The translations under genes and the position numbers were made by a program. A stretch of DNA of 64,000 nucleotides, taken from positions 9,045,001 through 9,109,000 of the forward strand of contig NC_081822.1 of assembly GCF_030704535.1 (NCBI RefSeq), in the 5' to 3' direction. The stretch is from Vitis vinifera. Its lineage: Eukaryota; Streptophyta; Magnoliopsida; Vitales; Vitaceae. The notes under the pieces were generated by a model. It saw only the letters and a program-made list of their open reading frames with translations, searched no databases and was not told the origin of the DNA. Positions 1-16,800 of this stretch are shown one piece after another; the stretch's first letter is position 1; each line of letters begins with the position of its first letter.

Positions 1-370
1 AAAAATCTCAATATTTTTGAAAAAAAATAGTAAATTTTTAAACAATCATTTAATTGTTCAAAAGTGACAATAATTTTTTCAACCTAAGAAATGTAATATG
101 TACTTATCATCATGTATGAGCCCCACATTATTAACAATTTCAATTTATTTATAAATAATATAAAAAACATATTTAAGGGTAAAATTGTCCTCTAAAAAAG
201 ATAACCTTCATAATCATTATTTTTTCCGTCGACCCTTTTGGCTAATTCTCCTATTTTTTGGAGCCATGATTGGTTGACCTGGAAGCAGCCAAAATGCCTT
301 GGCGTGATGGAAAGCGATAACGAGACTAAGAGGAGGGCGGCTCTAACCAAAGAAAGCTCCTCGCTTTCTA
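1..370. other. AT-rich upstream region of the first carboxylesterase gene
   Basis: No coding sequence is visible. The first 230 bases are very AT-rich. The last part is more balanced and leads into the gene at 408. No single TATA box at a convincing distance can be chosen; an AT-rich TATA-like stretch near 150-165 is too far upstream to call. Confidence 0.5.
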
Positions 371-402
371 TTATCCCTCTCTATCTCTCTATCTCTTTCT
401 CT
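371..402 (+). promoter_or_regulatory. CT-rich leader (Y-patch-like) before carboxylesterase 1
   Basis: A nearly pure pyrimidine run lies just before the start codon at 408. Such CT stretches are common near plant transcription starts and in 5' leaders. The assignment rests on composition and position only. Confidence 0.4.
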
Positions 403-407
403 GGGTG

Positions 408-1388
408 ATGGATTCAGCCAAACCTGAATTAGCACGCGAAGTTCTTCCGCTTCTCCGAATACACAAAGATGGCAGCGTCGAGAGGCTTCGAGGCACCGAG
501 GTTGTTCCGGCAGGCACTGATCCTCAAACAGGAGTTTCATCCAAAGATGTGACTATCATCCCAGAAATAGACCTCTCCGCTCGCCTCTTCCTCCCAAAAC
601 TCACCAACCCTAACCAGAAACTCCCTCTCCTTGTCTACTTCCACGGTGGTGGTTTCTATCTCTCCACACCCTTCGCTCCAAACTACCATAACTACCTCAA
701 TTCACTGGTTTCCCAAGCAAACGTTGTTGCTGTTTCTGTCAACTACAGAAAAGCTCCTGAACACCCTATTCCTGCTGCGTACGAAGACTCCTGGGCAGCA
801 CTACAGTGGGTTGCTTCCCACTGTAATGGTAATGGGCCGGAGGCTTGGTTGAACGAGCATGCCAATTTCGAGAGGATCTTCCTTTCCGGAGAGAGCGCTG
901 GCGCTAACATCGTTCATAACTTGGCAATGGCCGCCGGAAGAGGAGACGCCGAGTCTGGGCTTGGGGTGAGGCTTCTGGGGGTTGCTCTGGTCCACCCCTT
1001 CTTCTGGGGGTCGACCCCTATTGGGTCGGAGGCGGTGGATCCGGAGAGAAAGGCTTGGGTGGACTCGGTGTGGCCGTTCGTGTGTCCGTCGATGCCGGAC
1101 AGTGACGACCCACGATTGAACCCGGTGGCGGAGGGTGCACCAAGCTTGGTGGGGTTGGGTTGTGGTAGGGCGCTGGTTTGTGTGGCTGAGAAGGACGTGT
1201 TGAGAGATAGGGGTTTGGTTTACTACTCGGCTTTGGCTGGGAGCGGATGGATGGGTGTGGCGGAGATGTTCGAGACGGATGGTGAGGACCATGCCTTTCA
1301 CCTTCATGATTTGGGGTGTGAAAAGGCCAGAGATTTGATCCAACGCTTGGCTGCTTTCTTGAATAGGGACATGCTTCCTTGGATTTGA
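408..1388 (+). CDS. Carboxylesterase (CXE / 2-hydroxyisoflavanone dehydratase-like), alpha/beta hydrolase
   Basis: An intronless 326-residue protein of the plant class I carboxylesterase family (alpha/beta-hydrolase fold 3). These enzymes hydrolyse small esters; relatives act in hormone, volatile-ester and flavonoid metabolism and are usually cytosolic. The oxyanion-hole motif HGGG is at residues 79-82. The nucleophile elbow GESAG puts Ser at 163, Asp263 lies in EKDVLRDRG, and His295 lies in GEDHAFH, so the triad is complete. Ser rather than Thr at the nucleophile favours an esterase over a true isoflavanone dehydratase. The start is the ATG at 408; a GTG three bases upstream in frame is not a plausible plant start. 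There is no signal peptide. Length matches the family (about 310-335). A paralogue lies 4.6 kb downstream in the same orientation, with nearly the same N-terminus (MDSxKP) and motif spacing. Substrate cannot be told from sequence. Confidence 0.93.
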   Translation: MDSAKPELAREVLPLLRIHKDGSVERLRGTEVVPAGTDPQTGVSSKDVTIIPEIDLSARLFLPKLTNPNQKLPLLVYFHGGGFYLSTPFAPNYHNYLNSLVSQANVVAVSVNYRKAPEHPIPAAYEDSWAALQWVASHCNGNGPEAWLNEHANFERIFLSGESAGANIVHNLAMAAGRGDAESGLGVRLLGVALVHPFFWGSTPIGSEAVDPERKAWVDSVWPFVCPSMPDSDDPRLNPVAEGAPSLVGLGCGRALVCVAEKDVLRDRGLVYYSALAGSGWMGVAEMFETDGEDHAFHLHDLGCEKARDLIQRLAAFLNRDMLPWI

Positions 1389-1582
1389 TATTTTGACTTT
1401 CTGTTTATTGAACTTATATTGAATAATTTTAACAGCTCCACTTCGATTTGAGTTTCTTGGTAATCCTTGTAATGTATTCATCTATTTTCATAATCATCCA
1501 GTTCTCCATGATTGTTGTCTTCAATCTTCATACATGAGTTTCGCTAGCCGAGTCCATTTGAAAAAAAAAAAACAGAAAATTA

Positions 1583-1679
1583 CGACTTTGAGGTTGGACA
1601 ATGTTACACTTCTCTCTCTCTCTCTCGCTCTCTCTCGACTTTGAGGTTGGACAATGTTACACTCCTCTCTCTCTCTCAG
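1583..1679 (+). repeat. Tandem 54-bp duplication with (CT)n microsatellite tails
   Basis: A block beginning cgactttgaggttggacaat occurs at 1583 and again at 1637, each followed by a (TC)n run. This is a two-unit tandem duplication, probably slippage-driven, just 3' of the first carboxylesterase gene and possibly in its 3' transcribed region. Confidence 0.8.
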
Positions 1680-3265
1680 AATAATATGAATTGATGATGT
1701 CAGCAAAAATGTTGATTAAAATTCCAACATTCTTCTTTTGTAAACAAATAAGAAAACCATCACATAGGATACAATCGGCATGATTAGGTATCAAAAGATA
1801 GTATTTTCACTATTAAAAATACTGTTTTTAGAAATGGATAGGATATTAAATTAAAAAAATTATCGATTCATGGTTTATTAGTCGGATCAATAATTGAATA
1901 CTATGGTTGAATTCCTGACATTATAAATATAAAATTTATATTTTATTAAAATATATATACGAACTACTTATATGGTATTTATATCTATGCATATCTTATA
2001 GAGACACAAATGGGCTTGGAAGGAAGGAACCTAGGCCACATGAATGATGAGTCCATGTAGCCTTTGGCCAAGGCTCACTTACCATTTTGAGGTCGTTCTT
2101 CATTTTTATATTACAGGAACAATAATTTCATGTCACACCCTAAAAGGACCTTAAAATGCAAGTTCAAAGGGAAAGGCAACTTATACCCACCAAATATTTT
2201 CTATTGCATAATTTAATTTCATATGATAAAGTGAGATTTATATCAAATTATAAATCTTTATGTTATATTTGGTTCCATGAGAGTATCAAAAAATAGAAAA
2301 GAAATACCAAGACAACTCATTTTTCTTTGTTCGTTATTATTATGAAAATTATGATAAAAAATCAAATATAATTAAAATTAGTTAAAAATTTATATATTTT
2401 TAAATGATTTAATCTTTATATGAAAGAGTCAAAAAGAAAAAAATATGAAAAAAAAACATTTTACTAGGTTTGGTTATATTATAGAAAAAACAAAATAAAA
2501 TCAAATATAATTAAAATTATTTATTTTTAAATGATTTAATCTTTATATAGAATAAAATTCATTTATTAACTTTAAATCTTTTTTTATTTACTTTTTCTTT
2601 ATTTTTATCTTTCTTCTTAATCTTATTTCCTTATAATTTTTTTAAGGAAAATTATTTTTTCACATTTAGTTTACCATTGAAATATAAACAAAAAAAAAAC
2701 CTAAGATTAGTTAAAGAATTATATATATTTAACTTATTTAATGGGAAAATCAATATTATATCAAAATAGCTTATTAATTTTTATTTTATTTTATTTTTCT
2801 TTGTTTTCCTTTTCTCATATTTTCCGTCTAACCTTTGAAAACTAGCATATAATTATTCAATTATTGATATTAACTCCAAAAACATCTTATAATTATGGCA
2901 AAACAAGGTAATGCTATTAGTCAAATTTTTTCATATCATGACAAATTTAGCCTTTATGTATATGATCACGAGTGAGAAAAAAAAAATCCCTATATTTGAA
3001 GAGAAAAAAAAAAAAATTGTCCCACACCTCTTTTGAATGAAGATAATTTTTAATTTTGACTTGAAATGGTGTATGAAAATTATAAAATCAATTGCAAAAT
3101 TTTCAACCATCTTATACAAAAAGTTGTCATTACATGGAGTGTATAGATTTATTGAAATCATGTAGTGGTTAGGAAGATTTAAGCCAACCTCTTTCTCGTT
3201 ATTGAGAAAGTTACAGTAGACTTCTAACATATGTGATTGACTCCTATCTTTAATGTCTATTGAGT
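1680..3265. other. AT-rich intergenic DNA, no gene seen
   Basis: No protein-coding similarity is recognised. Two direct, diverged copies of an AT-rich segment (around 2350-2425 and 2485-2560, both containing caaatataattaaaatta) suggest a degraded non-autonomous element, but no ends can be placed. Confidence 0.4.
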
Positions 3266-3863
3266 GGTTGAAAAATGTACTTGTTGGATTTCTTCAATTA
3301 ATGAAAGATTTAAATTAAATTATGATGGTTTAAATTAAATTATGATGGTTCAAGGATAGAAAATAAAAGTACATTAAGATGGTTATAAGAGACTAATGAA
3401 ATTATAAAAATGACTATAAGTAAGTATATGAGTAATGAGTCAATAATTATTCTGGAATGCATGGTTTTAAGAGATGATGTGCTTAACTGCTAAAAATCAT
3501 GTGTTTTTAGATCTACAGATTGAATGTGATTTAAAAATAGTAATAGATTATTATAATAAAAAAAAAGAAACATTATTGTTTCTTTTATATTATTAATGGA
3601 AGATATTTAAAAGTTAATTTAAGATTTAAATATTTACCATTATCGACTATTTATAGGGGAACAAATAGAACAAAAAATTGTTTAGCTAAGAGAGGTACTT
3701 GTAATATAGAGTCTAAATCTATCATTTAAAGATCAATTTTTCTTATAAATGTTACAAAGTTTTGTTTGAAGATTATTGTGGCTCATATCCGATCTATTTG
3801 ATAGGTATTCTGTTTAGCATTCTTTTTCTATATAATAATAAATAAATAAATAAATAAATAATT
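3266..3863 (+). mobile_element. Degraded LINE 3' end: RNase H domain relic and (AATA)n tail
   Basis: Conceptual translation in shifting frames gives pieces typical of the RNase H domain at the end of plant LINE ORF2. There is a KLNYDGSR-like stretch near 3330, then LTAKNHVFLDLQIECD (about 3485-3535), then a YRGTNRTKNCLAKRG-like stretch (about 3650-3695). The segment ends in an ataataataaataaataaa tail at 3835-3863, as expected for a LINE 3' terminus. A 22-bp internal tandem duplication (taaattaaattatgatggtt) occurs near 3310-3350. Many stops and frameshifts show it is long dead. The 5' limit is approximate. Confidence 0.6.
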
Positions 3864-5558
3864 AATTAGTTTAAATTAAATAACTTAATCCTTCATTTTT
3901 TTTTTTGTATTTGTATTCTTTTCTTTTGTATTGGAATTTTAAAATAGTTATTTATATTTTTTTATTGCCTTCTTTATATTTTTATAGTAAATAAACAAGA
4001 GAATTAAAATTATTAAAACGGAGGCCAAAGGCGTTAAAATAGGAAAAAAAAATTCTAGACACATAATTGAAAATTTTCAACTTGATTGAATGGCTATATG
4101 AAATTTTTGAATAAGATGGATAACATCTATTGAATATTATATTTACATCGTCAAAAAGCATATATAATAAATATTGAAACAATTAAATTCTTCTTTACCT
4201 ATTTATTTGACTTTCTGGTATGATAATCACTTTATATTAATTCCTCTCTTTACAAATACAATATATTAATGGACTACCCAATGAATGAGAGAACAAAAAG
4301 GAAAATTTTCACTAGCATATCAATAAAGTCAAATAAATTTATTAACGTGAAAATTGTTTCAATGATGTTCATGGCCTGACAACCTCAATAATCCTTAGAA
4401 GTTATGTAAGAAGTTTTATTGTGTACTTAGTTCCATCTTTTCACGGAAATTGCAAGAAAATATTTCTATATTATTATCAATATAAATTGTCTCATGTCAT
4501 AATATTGTCGATTATTTAATGTGGAAAGAACATACAATTATACAATATGTTGAATACCAATGCTAATGAGTATAAAAACCCGTCTCTAATAATAATGCTT
4601 TTATTATAAAATTCAATTATTACGTAAATGCATTGCACTTATGATATAATTATATTAATATTATGATACATTACTACATGATCTAATTTAATAATGTGTT
4701 ATTTGATTAAAAAGGTCTAAAATTTAAAATTCTTACTCTCTACGTATTTTAGTCTATATAATGACCAAATTTTGATAAAAATACCCTTCATTCTAGAAGT
4801 TATGGAAAATAATAAAAATATTAAAAAGTATTTATATAAAAAAATGGTTACTTTTTAAATTCAAATATGAGAGATGTTACTTTCATAAATTTGGGATTAT
4901 TTCATCCCTTAAAATTCATCATTTTTTATTTATTTATTTCAATTATGGGTTATCCTAGTATGTTCCCTCACATGTCTTATGATACAAACCCACTACTTTA
5001 TTATAAAGTTTAATTATGACACAAATACTTTTTACTTACCATACAAATACATTAACATTATTATATAATATGACATGATTTAAGTTTAATTATGATACAA
5101 ATATATTACACTTACAACATAAATACATAAATACGGTAACATTATGATATAATACAACATGACCTAATTAAAAAACCTAATAATTTTTTTTTATAAAACT
5201 GAGAGTAGCATATTGTGGTGCTGGGACTACAAGTCGTCCACACTGGTAAGATGTGCCAGTAAAAAAGGAGGAAGCTTTTGGATATGAGTGAAAACTAGTG
5301 TCTCCTCCATGCCTTTTGTTTGGGTGTTTTTTTGTTGTCTGAATGTTGAAAAAGCAAGAGAAAAATACTTACTTTGGAAATGAAGGCCTGCCAAGCATGT
5401 TTTCCTCTCTCAAAGACTTGTTCTTTGCTCTGAAAAATAAAAAACCTGACCTTCGTAACAGTTCCCAAGCAAGACCCAAGTGTAATTTTCCAGCCAAAAT
5501 GCTTTTCCATATTTCTCACACCAGATGGTAGTCATTAAATGCCTAAATGGTGGATGGT
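3864..5558. other. AT-rich intergenic DNA, no gene seen
   Basis: Mostly low-complexity AT-rich sequence to about 5200, then more balanced DNA without a recognisable open frame. Short open frames here are unconserved in appearance and overlap on both strands. Confidence 0.4.
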
Positions 5559-5610
5559 AGGTGGTGGGTGGGGGGGGGCGCGCGGGGGCGGGCGGGGGGG
5601 TGGTGTGGTG
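5559..5610 (+). repeat. G-rich tract with G-quadruplex potential
   Basis: A strongly asymmetric run of G, including runs of nine, five, three and seven G separated by one to four bases, lies in otherwise AT-rich DNA about 170 bp upstream of the TATA box of the second carboxylesterase gene. The run pattern satisfies the usual G3+N1-7 quadruplex rule on the + strand. A regulatory role is inference only. Confidence 0.6.
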
Positions 5611-5771
5611 GGATCTCACGGCGTGCTGCTTTTAGCTGGCATATCATCACGACCCTAAGCATAATTTAATATTAAATTTGTCGGTGGTAAACAGATATTG
5701 AATTTTAAATCGTTAAATGGAGCATAGGCTTAGCTCTACCTTAATTTCATCATCAGCCACAGTGATAACAG

Positions 5772-5779
5772 TATATAAA
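5772..5779 (+). promoter_or_regulatory. TATA box of carboxylesterase 2
   Basis: The sequence tatataaa stands alone in its surroundings. A transcription start about 30 bp downstream, near 5800-5810, would give a leader of about 195 nt to the ATG at 6002 and would include the in-frame ATG at 5864. Confidence 0.6.
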
Positions 5780-6001
5780 CATGAAAGGCAAATCATACAG
5801 TCAATAAAATAAGAGTCTTGAGTGAGACATCTGGGGCGCAAGAGTCCATACCTAACTCCAAAAATGAATTCTCCACTGTTCACTTCGTGTAGAAATTATT
5901 CTCCTATAGGCTATAAATTGACTGTTAATCTTCGGAATACCATCGGCCTCTTGTTCTACGCTGTGGTACCAGTGGCATTTTTTAAGTCTTCTCAGTTTTT
6001 G

Positions 6002-6961
6002 ATGGATTCAAGCAAGCCAAAAGTTATTCATGAGGTCGTTCCCTACCTCAGGGTATACGAAGACGGAACCATCGAGAGACTCCTCGGCACCGAGGTCACG
6101 CCCGCAGCTTTTGATCCTCAAACCGGCGTGGTATCCACAGACGTCGTCGTCGTACCTGAAACCGGTGTCTCCGCTAGACTCTACCGTCCCAAGCTCACAC
6201 CCAACAACCAAAAACTTCCCCTCGTGGTGTACTTCCACGGTGGGGCATTTTGCATTTCATCAGCCGCTGATCCCAAATACCACCACTGTCTCAACACCCT
6301 AGTCGCAACGGCTAACGTCATCGCTGTGTCGGTGAATTACCGGCGAGCTCCTGAGCATCCACTTCCGGCTGCGTACGACGATTCCTGGGCGGTGCTTCAG
6401 TGGGTGGCTTCCCACTCGGTGGGAGGCGAAGGCAGTGAAGCCTGGGTCAGGGACGACGTTGACTTCGAGAGAGTGTTCCTGGTAGGTGACAGTGCTGGTG
6501 CCAATATAGCACACCATCTAGCTTTGAGGATTGTGGGATCCAGGTCAGCCCAAAGGATGAAGCTTGTTGGGATTGGTTTAATCCATCCCTATTTTTGGGG
6601 AGAAGACCAAATTGGGTCGGAGGCAAAGGATCCGGTGAGGAAGGCAATGGTGGATAAATGGTGGCAACTTGTTTGCCCGTCTGGAAGGGGAAACGATGAT
6701 CCACTCATAAACCCGTTTGTGGATGGGGCCCCGAGTTTCAAAGACTTGGGGTGTGATAAGGTGCTGGTGTGTGTGGCAGAGAGAGACATACTGAGGGATA
6801 GAGGGCGGCTGTATTATGAAACATTGGTGAAGAGTGGGTGGGGAGGAACAGCGGAGATGGTGGAGACAGAAGGCGAGGACCACGTCTTCCATATATTTCA
6901 GGCCGACAGTGACAAGGCTCGAAGCTTGGTCAGAAGCGTGGCTTCATTTATAAATCACTAG
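6002..6961 (+). CDS. Carboxylesterase (CXE / 2-hydroxyisoflavanone dehydratase-like), second paralogue
   Basis: An intronless 319-residue class I plant carboxylesterase. The oxyanion motif reads HGGA at 79-82, where the paralogue at 408-1388 has HGGG. The nucleophile elbow GDSAG gives Ser164, Asp262 lies in ERDILRDRG, and His294 lies in GEDHVFH. The conserved family blocks (FDPQTGV, NYRRAPEHP, GANIAHH, INPF) are all present, so it should be an active esterase or ester-processing enzyme of unknown substrate. The start at 6002 (MDSSKP) matches the paralogue exactly and is preferred. The frame stays open upstream to an ATG at 5864, which would give a 365-residue form with a 46-residue extension holding a hydrophobic stretch. 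Only transcript or protein data can decide. The gene is probably a tandem or proximal duplicate of the first copy. Confidence 0.93.
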   Translation: MDSSKPKVIHEVVPYLRVYEDGTIERLLGTEVTPAAFDPQTGVVSTDVVVVPETGVSARLYRPKLTPNNQKLPLVVYFHGGAFCISSAADPKYHHCLNTLVATANVIAVSVNYRRAPEHPLPAAYDDSWAVLQWVASHSVGGEGSEAWVRDDVDFERVFLVGDSAGANIAHHLALRIVGSRSAQRMKLVGIGLIHPYFWGEDQIGSEAKDPVRKAMVDKWWQLVCPSGRGNDDPLINPFVDGAPSFKDLGCDKVLVCVAERDILRDRGRLYYETLVKSGWGGTAEMVETEGEDHVFHIFQADSDKARSLVRSVASFINH

Positions 6962-8864
6962 GCGTAAGCGGTAGGATTGCATTCAACATAGATTTAAGGA
7001 AATAAAATTGTCAAGTAACCGACGCTAGTATTTGTCAATCTTATGAAGTGGTGTTCTATACCCTGCAACTTATTGATAAAGTATATGATATTAAGCCTTG
7101 AAAACAATCCAATAATCTATTAATTTAATATGTAAAATAATTTTTTACTTAACACCACAGGGATAGTACCTCTTTAGTTAAACGAGGAGAAACTGATTAC
7201 CTCTACAAATACAATTGCAGCTGTTCTTTTCCACAAACATTTCAACCGGCTTATGATTGTCAGGGCATAGGGAATTTGGTACCAGATTTCTTGAGCGTCA
7301 GGTCAATAATCTTGAAATTTGATCTACATCACGTGATATGCTTGTATCCAACCGGATAAAAAAGAAGCAGCTCCACCCTGTAGCTTTGTCATACAATTCT
7401 CAGCCATGAATCAATATCCAAAACCAGCAACCCGAAAAATCTTAAAACCAGATCCGCTATCATGGGGTACCTGTTTTATCATTTAGGTTTTTTGGTTTTA
7501 TCATCAACCATGGAGCCTAGCCAACTTCATCTTACTGTTTGTTTCCATGTTCAAGTGTCAGCGTGGAGCAATTGCATCACACGACGGGGCAATTTCAAGA
7601 AGATCGAGATACCTGTAGGGTCTTAGAGGAGTACCCTAAAACTGCTTAATATGTTGGATGGAAGAATGCGTAGCGTACCAAATAAAACAGTGGCCCCTTG
7701 GTTTTGATTTTCAATGGACCACCTCTCCCCGTACAATCACGAGAGGAAAAACAAAAATACAATATTTTCAAAAACGAACTGATGAATTAAAAAAAGATTA
7801 TCAATCCATGATAAGTAAATATATAATTTATATAATATTAAAATTAAAATTAATTATAAAAATAAAAATAATAATTTATATATTACTTAAAAATTAAAAT
7901 TTTATTTAAAAATCATTAAGTTTGTTTCAAATTAAAAATTTGAATTAAAATCAAAATTCTAATTTAAAATTAAAATTTTTTAAATTTATTTTTAAATCAA
8001 AAACTTATTTTAAAATCAGAAATTTATTTAAAATTATAATATTTTCATTAATTTAAATTTAAATCATAAAATTTAAAAACCATAAAGTTAAAAAAATAAC
8101 AAATATAAAATAAAATAAATAATAATGGAGATGAACTAAAAAGGTAAATAAAAATATAACAATATAAAAAAATTGAGGAAGATGGGCTGTAGCAAGAGAG
8201 AGGGCGGGGGTAGGCACATGCTGGGTACTGGGAAGAGAGGGAGGGTGGGGCGCAATTGTAGAGCTGGAAAGAAGGAATGGGGCAGAGGCGGAAGCTGGAA
8301 GGGGGGCAGAGAGGGAGGTTTTTTTAACTGTTCAATTCACCCAAAACTGGCCGGGTTAGCCGGTTCACCGGTTCAACGCTGGTTCCAGTGGTTTGACGCC
8401 AATTCAAAGGCTGCCCGGGTCATTCTTTTGGAATAATTTTCCACTTCAAGGAGAAGGGCAGGGCATCTCAGCAACCACAGCACATTCTCATGCCAAAGGC
8501 CACAGTCTAACACATCACAGAGAAGATAATTGGATTAATGTAAAAACAAAGTATCCCATTGGCTTCACAAAACACCGACATATAAGAAAAGCTCGCAGGA
8601 CTTGCAATATGCGAAAAATGAGGAACAAACATAAATGATGATCAAGATCCATCCATGGTACAAATCAGTAAGACACATGATACTTGGCCTCCATTACTTT
8701 CACACTACTTTTTGCTTCCGCTGGAACAACATTGTCTTTCTAGCAATTAAAAGCAAATTAACAGAAAAAAAATTCAATGGAAAGCATTCCCAAACTGTTG
8801 TTCATCTGTAATTCAACAATGTCTACAACAGGCTGGTGTTAAGTTTGGTTCTGAACATTTCAGT
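6962..8864. other. Intergenic region between carboxylesterase 2 and RPN11
   Basis: No gene is recognised. 7790-8170 is extremely AT-rich. 8173-8320 is purine-rich. 8340-8425 carries repeated ccggtt motifs (ggttagccggttcaccggtt) of a kind often seen inside dispersed plant repeats. 8430-8864 should hold the 3' untranslated region of the reverse-strand gene that ends at 8865. Confidence 0.45.
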
Positions 8865-13737
<4,873 letters not shown>

Positions 13738-13842
13738 CTCTGAATTTCCTCTGGCTTTCTCTCGGTTTCTTTCGGTTTCTCTCTGGTCGATCGGATTTTG
13801 ATTTCTTTGGGAGCAAGATTTCTCTTTGGGTGCCAGTCTAGT

Positions 13843-13850
13843 CTTATATA
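13843..13850 (-). promoter_or_regulatory. RPN11: TATA box of RPN11
   Basis: On the reverse strand the sequence reads tatataag, about 106 bp upstream of the start codon. That leaves a leader of about 75 nt, rich in pyrimidines and TTTCTC repeats on the + strand display. Confidence 0.55.
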
Positions 13851-13859
13851 AAACAACCT

Positions 13860-16800
13860 AAACAGGGATGTAACTTGTTGAGATGTTTTCGCACATCTGC
13901 CCCTGTACTTTTCAATATTTATATCCCTACTCTATTTTAAGACGGATATTTGATATTTCTCCCGTCAAATAAATATCAAATTCCTTTTTTGAATCTAGTT
14001 TAAATTGTAGTTTTTTTTTCTTAGAAGAAAATACATATTATTTAAGCATTGGAGGGGCATTTTCGCCATGTTTTATTTTTTTAAAAAAAATCACTTAAGT
14101 TAAAAGAGTAAAAAATAGTTTTTCATATTTTATAAAAATAAGAGTACCTTGAACAATATTTTTCTTTGAAGGTTGCCTTTGGTTTCTAAAAAATATTGTA
14201 AAAAAAATATTGAGAAAAATGATTTTCTCTTATTTAATTATATTATGAAAAATATTAAAAAAATCAAATATAATAAAAAATAATTAGAATTTTAAGCATT
14301 TTTAAATTATTTTATTTTATATTGAAGAATTAAAATAAGTGGAATAAGTTTGAAGTAGTATATATAAATAATTTAGGGTTTCTTTGAAAAACATTTTTGA
14401 AAATAGTTTGGATGAACAATTTTTGGTGTTTTAAGAACAACATTGCGTTTAGAAACTGAATTTTAAAAAACTATTTTTTGTTTTGAAAAAAAAAACATTT
14501 GGATAAGTTATTTAAAAGTTTTTTTTTTTAAAAAAAAAAATCGAGTGTTTTCTTCAATTAATTTGTTATTGTAAAAATATATAAATAATTTTTAGATCTA
14601 TATTTAATTAAAATAAAAAAAAATTGTGTCCATTTTTTAAATTATTTGCATCACTTTAATTTTTTTTTAAATCTTTACTTTATAAACATGTTTAATTTTT
14701 ATTAGTACATATGGTAAATTCTTTAATCATTTTTAAGAAATAAAATTGCGTTGGAATCAACAAAAAGTTGAATTCTGAAAAAATAATTTTTCTTCTAAAA
14801 AAAAACATTTTTGTTCGAGTTAATAAAAAAAAAAAATTATATGCAAAACCAAAAACTTGTTTTGAAAGTTATTTTTTAAAATTAAATATTTTTTTCTAAT
14901 AATTTGATATTGTTAATATAAATGGTTTTTAAAATTTACATTTCATTCTAATTTTAAAAATTATATCCCTTTTTAAAATAAACACATTATTACCTTACAA
15001 AATAGTAATATATTACCAAATCTTATATAATTCATAGTGTTGTTGACCATGTAAATAAAATAATAATATCTTACCAAAACTTATTTAATTCAAAGCGTTC
15101 ATGTTACCATGTAAAATGAGGCATTTACTAAATTTGCTTCACAATCCTAATCACCAAACACCACCCCACACCCAGGAAGACCAAAAATAAGAAAATTGTA
15201 AAGTTAGTGATACCTATCAAAATAAGAAAATTGTTGTAGGGTTAGTGATGAAATGCCCTCATCTTGTTGCCTTTTTCTTATCCAACATAGAGAACACCAC
15301 AAATAAAACAAAATTCTCATACCCAACGTTTTTTTTATCCTTAAGAATAATAAAACAATTTTCAAAATCACTACCCAAATAGCCCTTATTGACTTTGAAT
15401 TTATTTTCTATTTTATTTCCTTTGTATTTTCTCTCGTATTTTTCGAGAACCAAATATAGTTGAAGTATTTTTAATACGTATGATTCCTTTAGAATTGTTG
15501 TTATGAGTGATTTTTCAACTTTTTGAAAGTAATTTTCAAATTTTGTCCAACGTCTTATTTTCCTTCAAAAACAATTTTTTTTAAGTTAGAAATGTTTTTA
15601 GAATAATGTAGCTTTAAGGCTATTTGACAAATTATTTTTATAATCATTTTTCAAAAAATAAAAAATAAAAAATTGTTTGGATAAGATGTTTTTTCAAATA
15701 ATTTTCTATTTTGATTTTATAAAAATATTGTAAATTTAATTTATATAATATTAATAAATTTAATTCAAGTATTATTAAAAATAAAAATAACTTTGTAATT
15801 AGAAATAAATTAAAAAGTAAATAGTTTTTGGTAAAACTTGAATAGTAATATTATAATAAACTTATAAATTTTATTTTATTTTTATAAAAAGTATATTATT
15901 TTAGCATATGTTAGAATGGATATTAACACCTTCATAAAATCATAATTGACTTTATTTATTTATTTTTTTGTTAAAAATGAATAATAATAGTTAATAGTAT
16001 TTTATTTAAAATGAATTTAAAAAGGAATATAGTCTCATCTTTGTAACATGTAAATGAGCAATTTTTTTTTATTACATACACACATTTAGTACTCAATTAT
16101 AGACATAATATTTAAAAATACTTTGATTTAATATGCCATTAATTGAATTGGTTTTTTGGATTTCAAATTATTTTTAAAAATTAGAAGATTTAATAAAGAA
16201 TTTAAATTATTAATTATGTCTTATTTAATTTAGAATCTATTTACCTAAGGAGAAAAATTTAGAAAATATAGTTGAGTGTATAGGAAAAATAGTAAAGTCA
16301 TTGCTCATAATGTATTATTTCGGTTTATTATTTAAATAAATAATAAAGTCATTATGGACCAATTTTTATCAAGAAATTTTTGGTATTAATTGGTTAATTA
16401 TTTGAGTTTTAAAATTATTTAAAAAAATTATTGATTTCGTTAATGAATCAAATGCATTAAGTTTTGTTTGATTTAAAGTTTATTTGTCTAGTAAGGAAAA
16501 CTAGAAAAATATGATGCTATGTAGAAAAAAAATATTTATTTTAAACCAGCTTCAGTTTATAAATTAGTGGTATTAATTGGATTATTATTTGAGTTTTAAG
16601 TTATTTGTAAAAATTGTTAGACTCATTAATAAATCAAATATGTTAAGTATTGCTTGATTTGAAATTCATTTGCCTAGTGATAAAATTTGTAAAAATATGA
16701 TTATATGCAAAGAAGAAACCATCAAAGTTATTTGAATTTTGTTTATGATTTTCTAATGTTATCGAGTCTCATGAATTTCTAATACTAATTAAACTACTTT

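Noticed and set aside
405..407. GTG as start of carboxylesterase 1
   Set aside because: The adjacent ATG at 408 is the natural plant start and matches the paralogue.
801..1481. 226-codon open frame antisense to carboxylesterase 1
   Set aside because: It is the shadow of a strongly coding, GC-richer gene on the other strand and shows no family motif.
6447..6892. Antisense frames within carboxylesterase 2
   Set aside because: Overlap the catalytic domain of the forward gene and lack recognisable domains.
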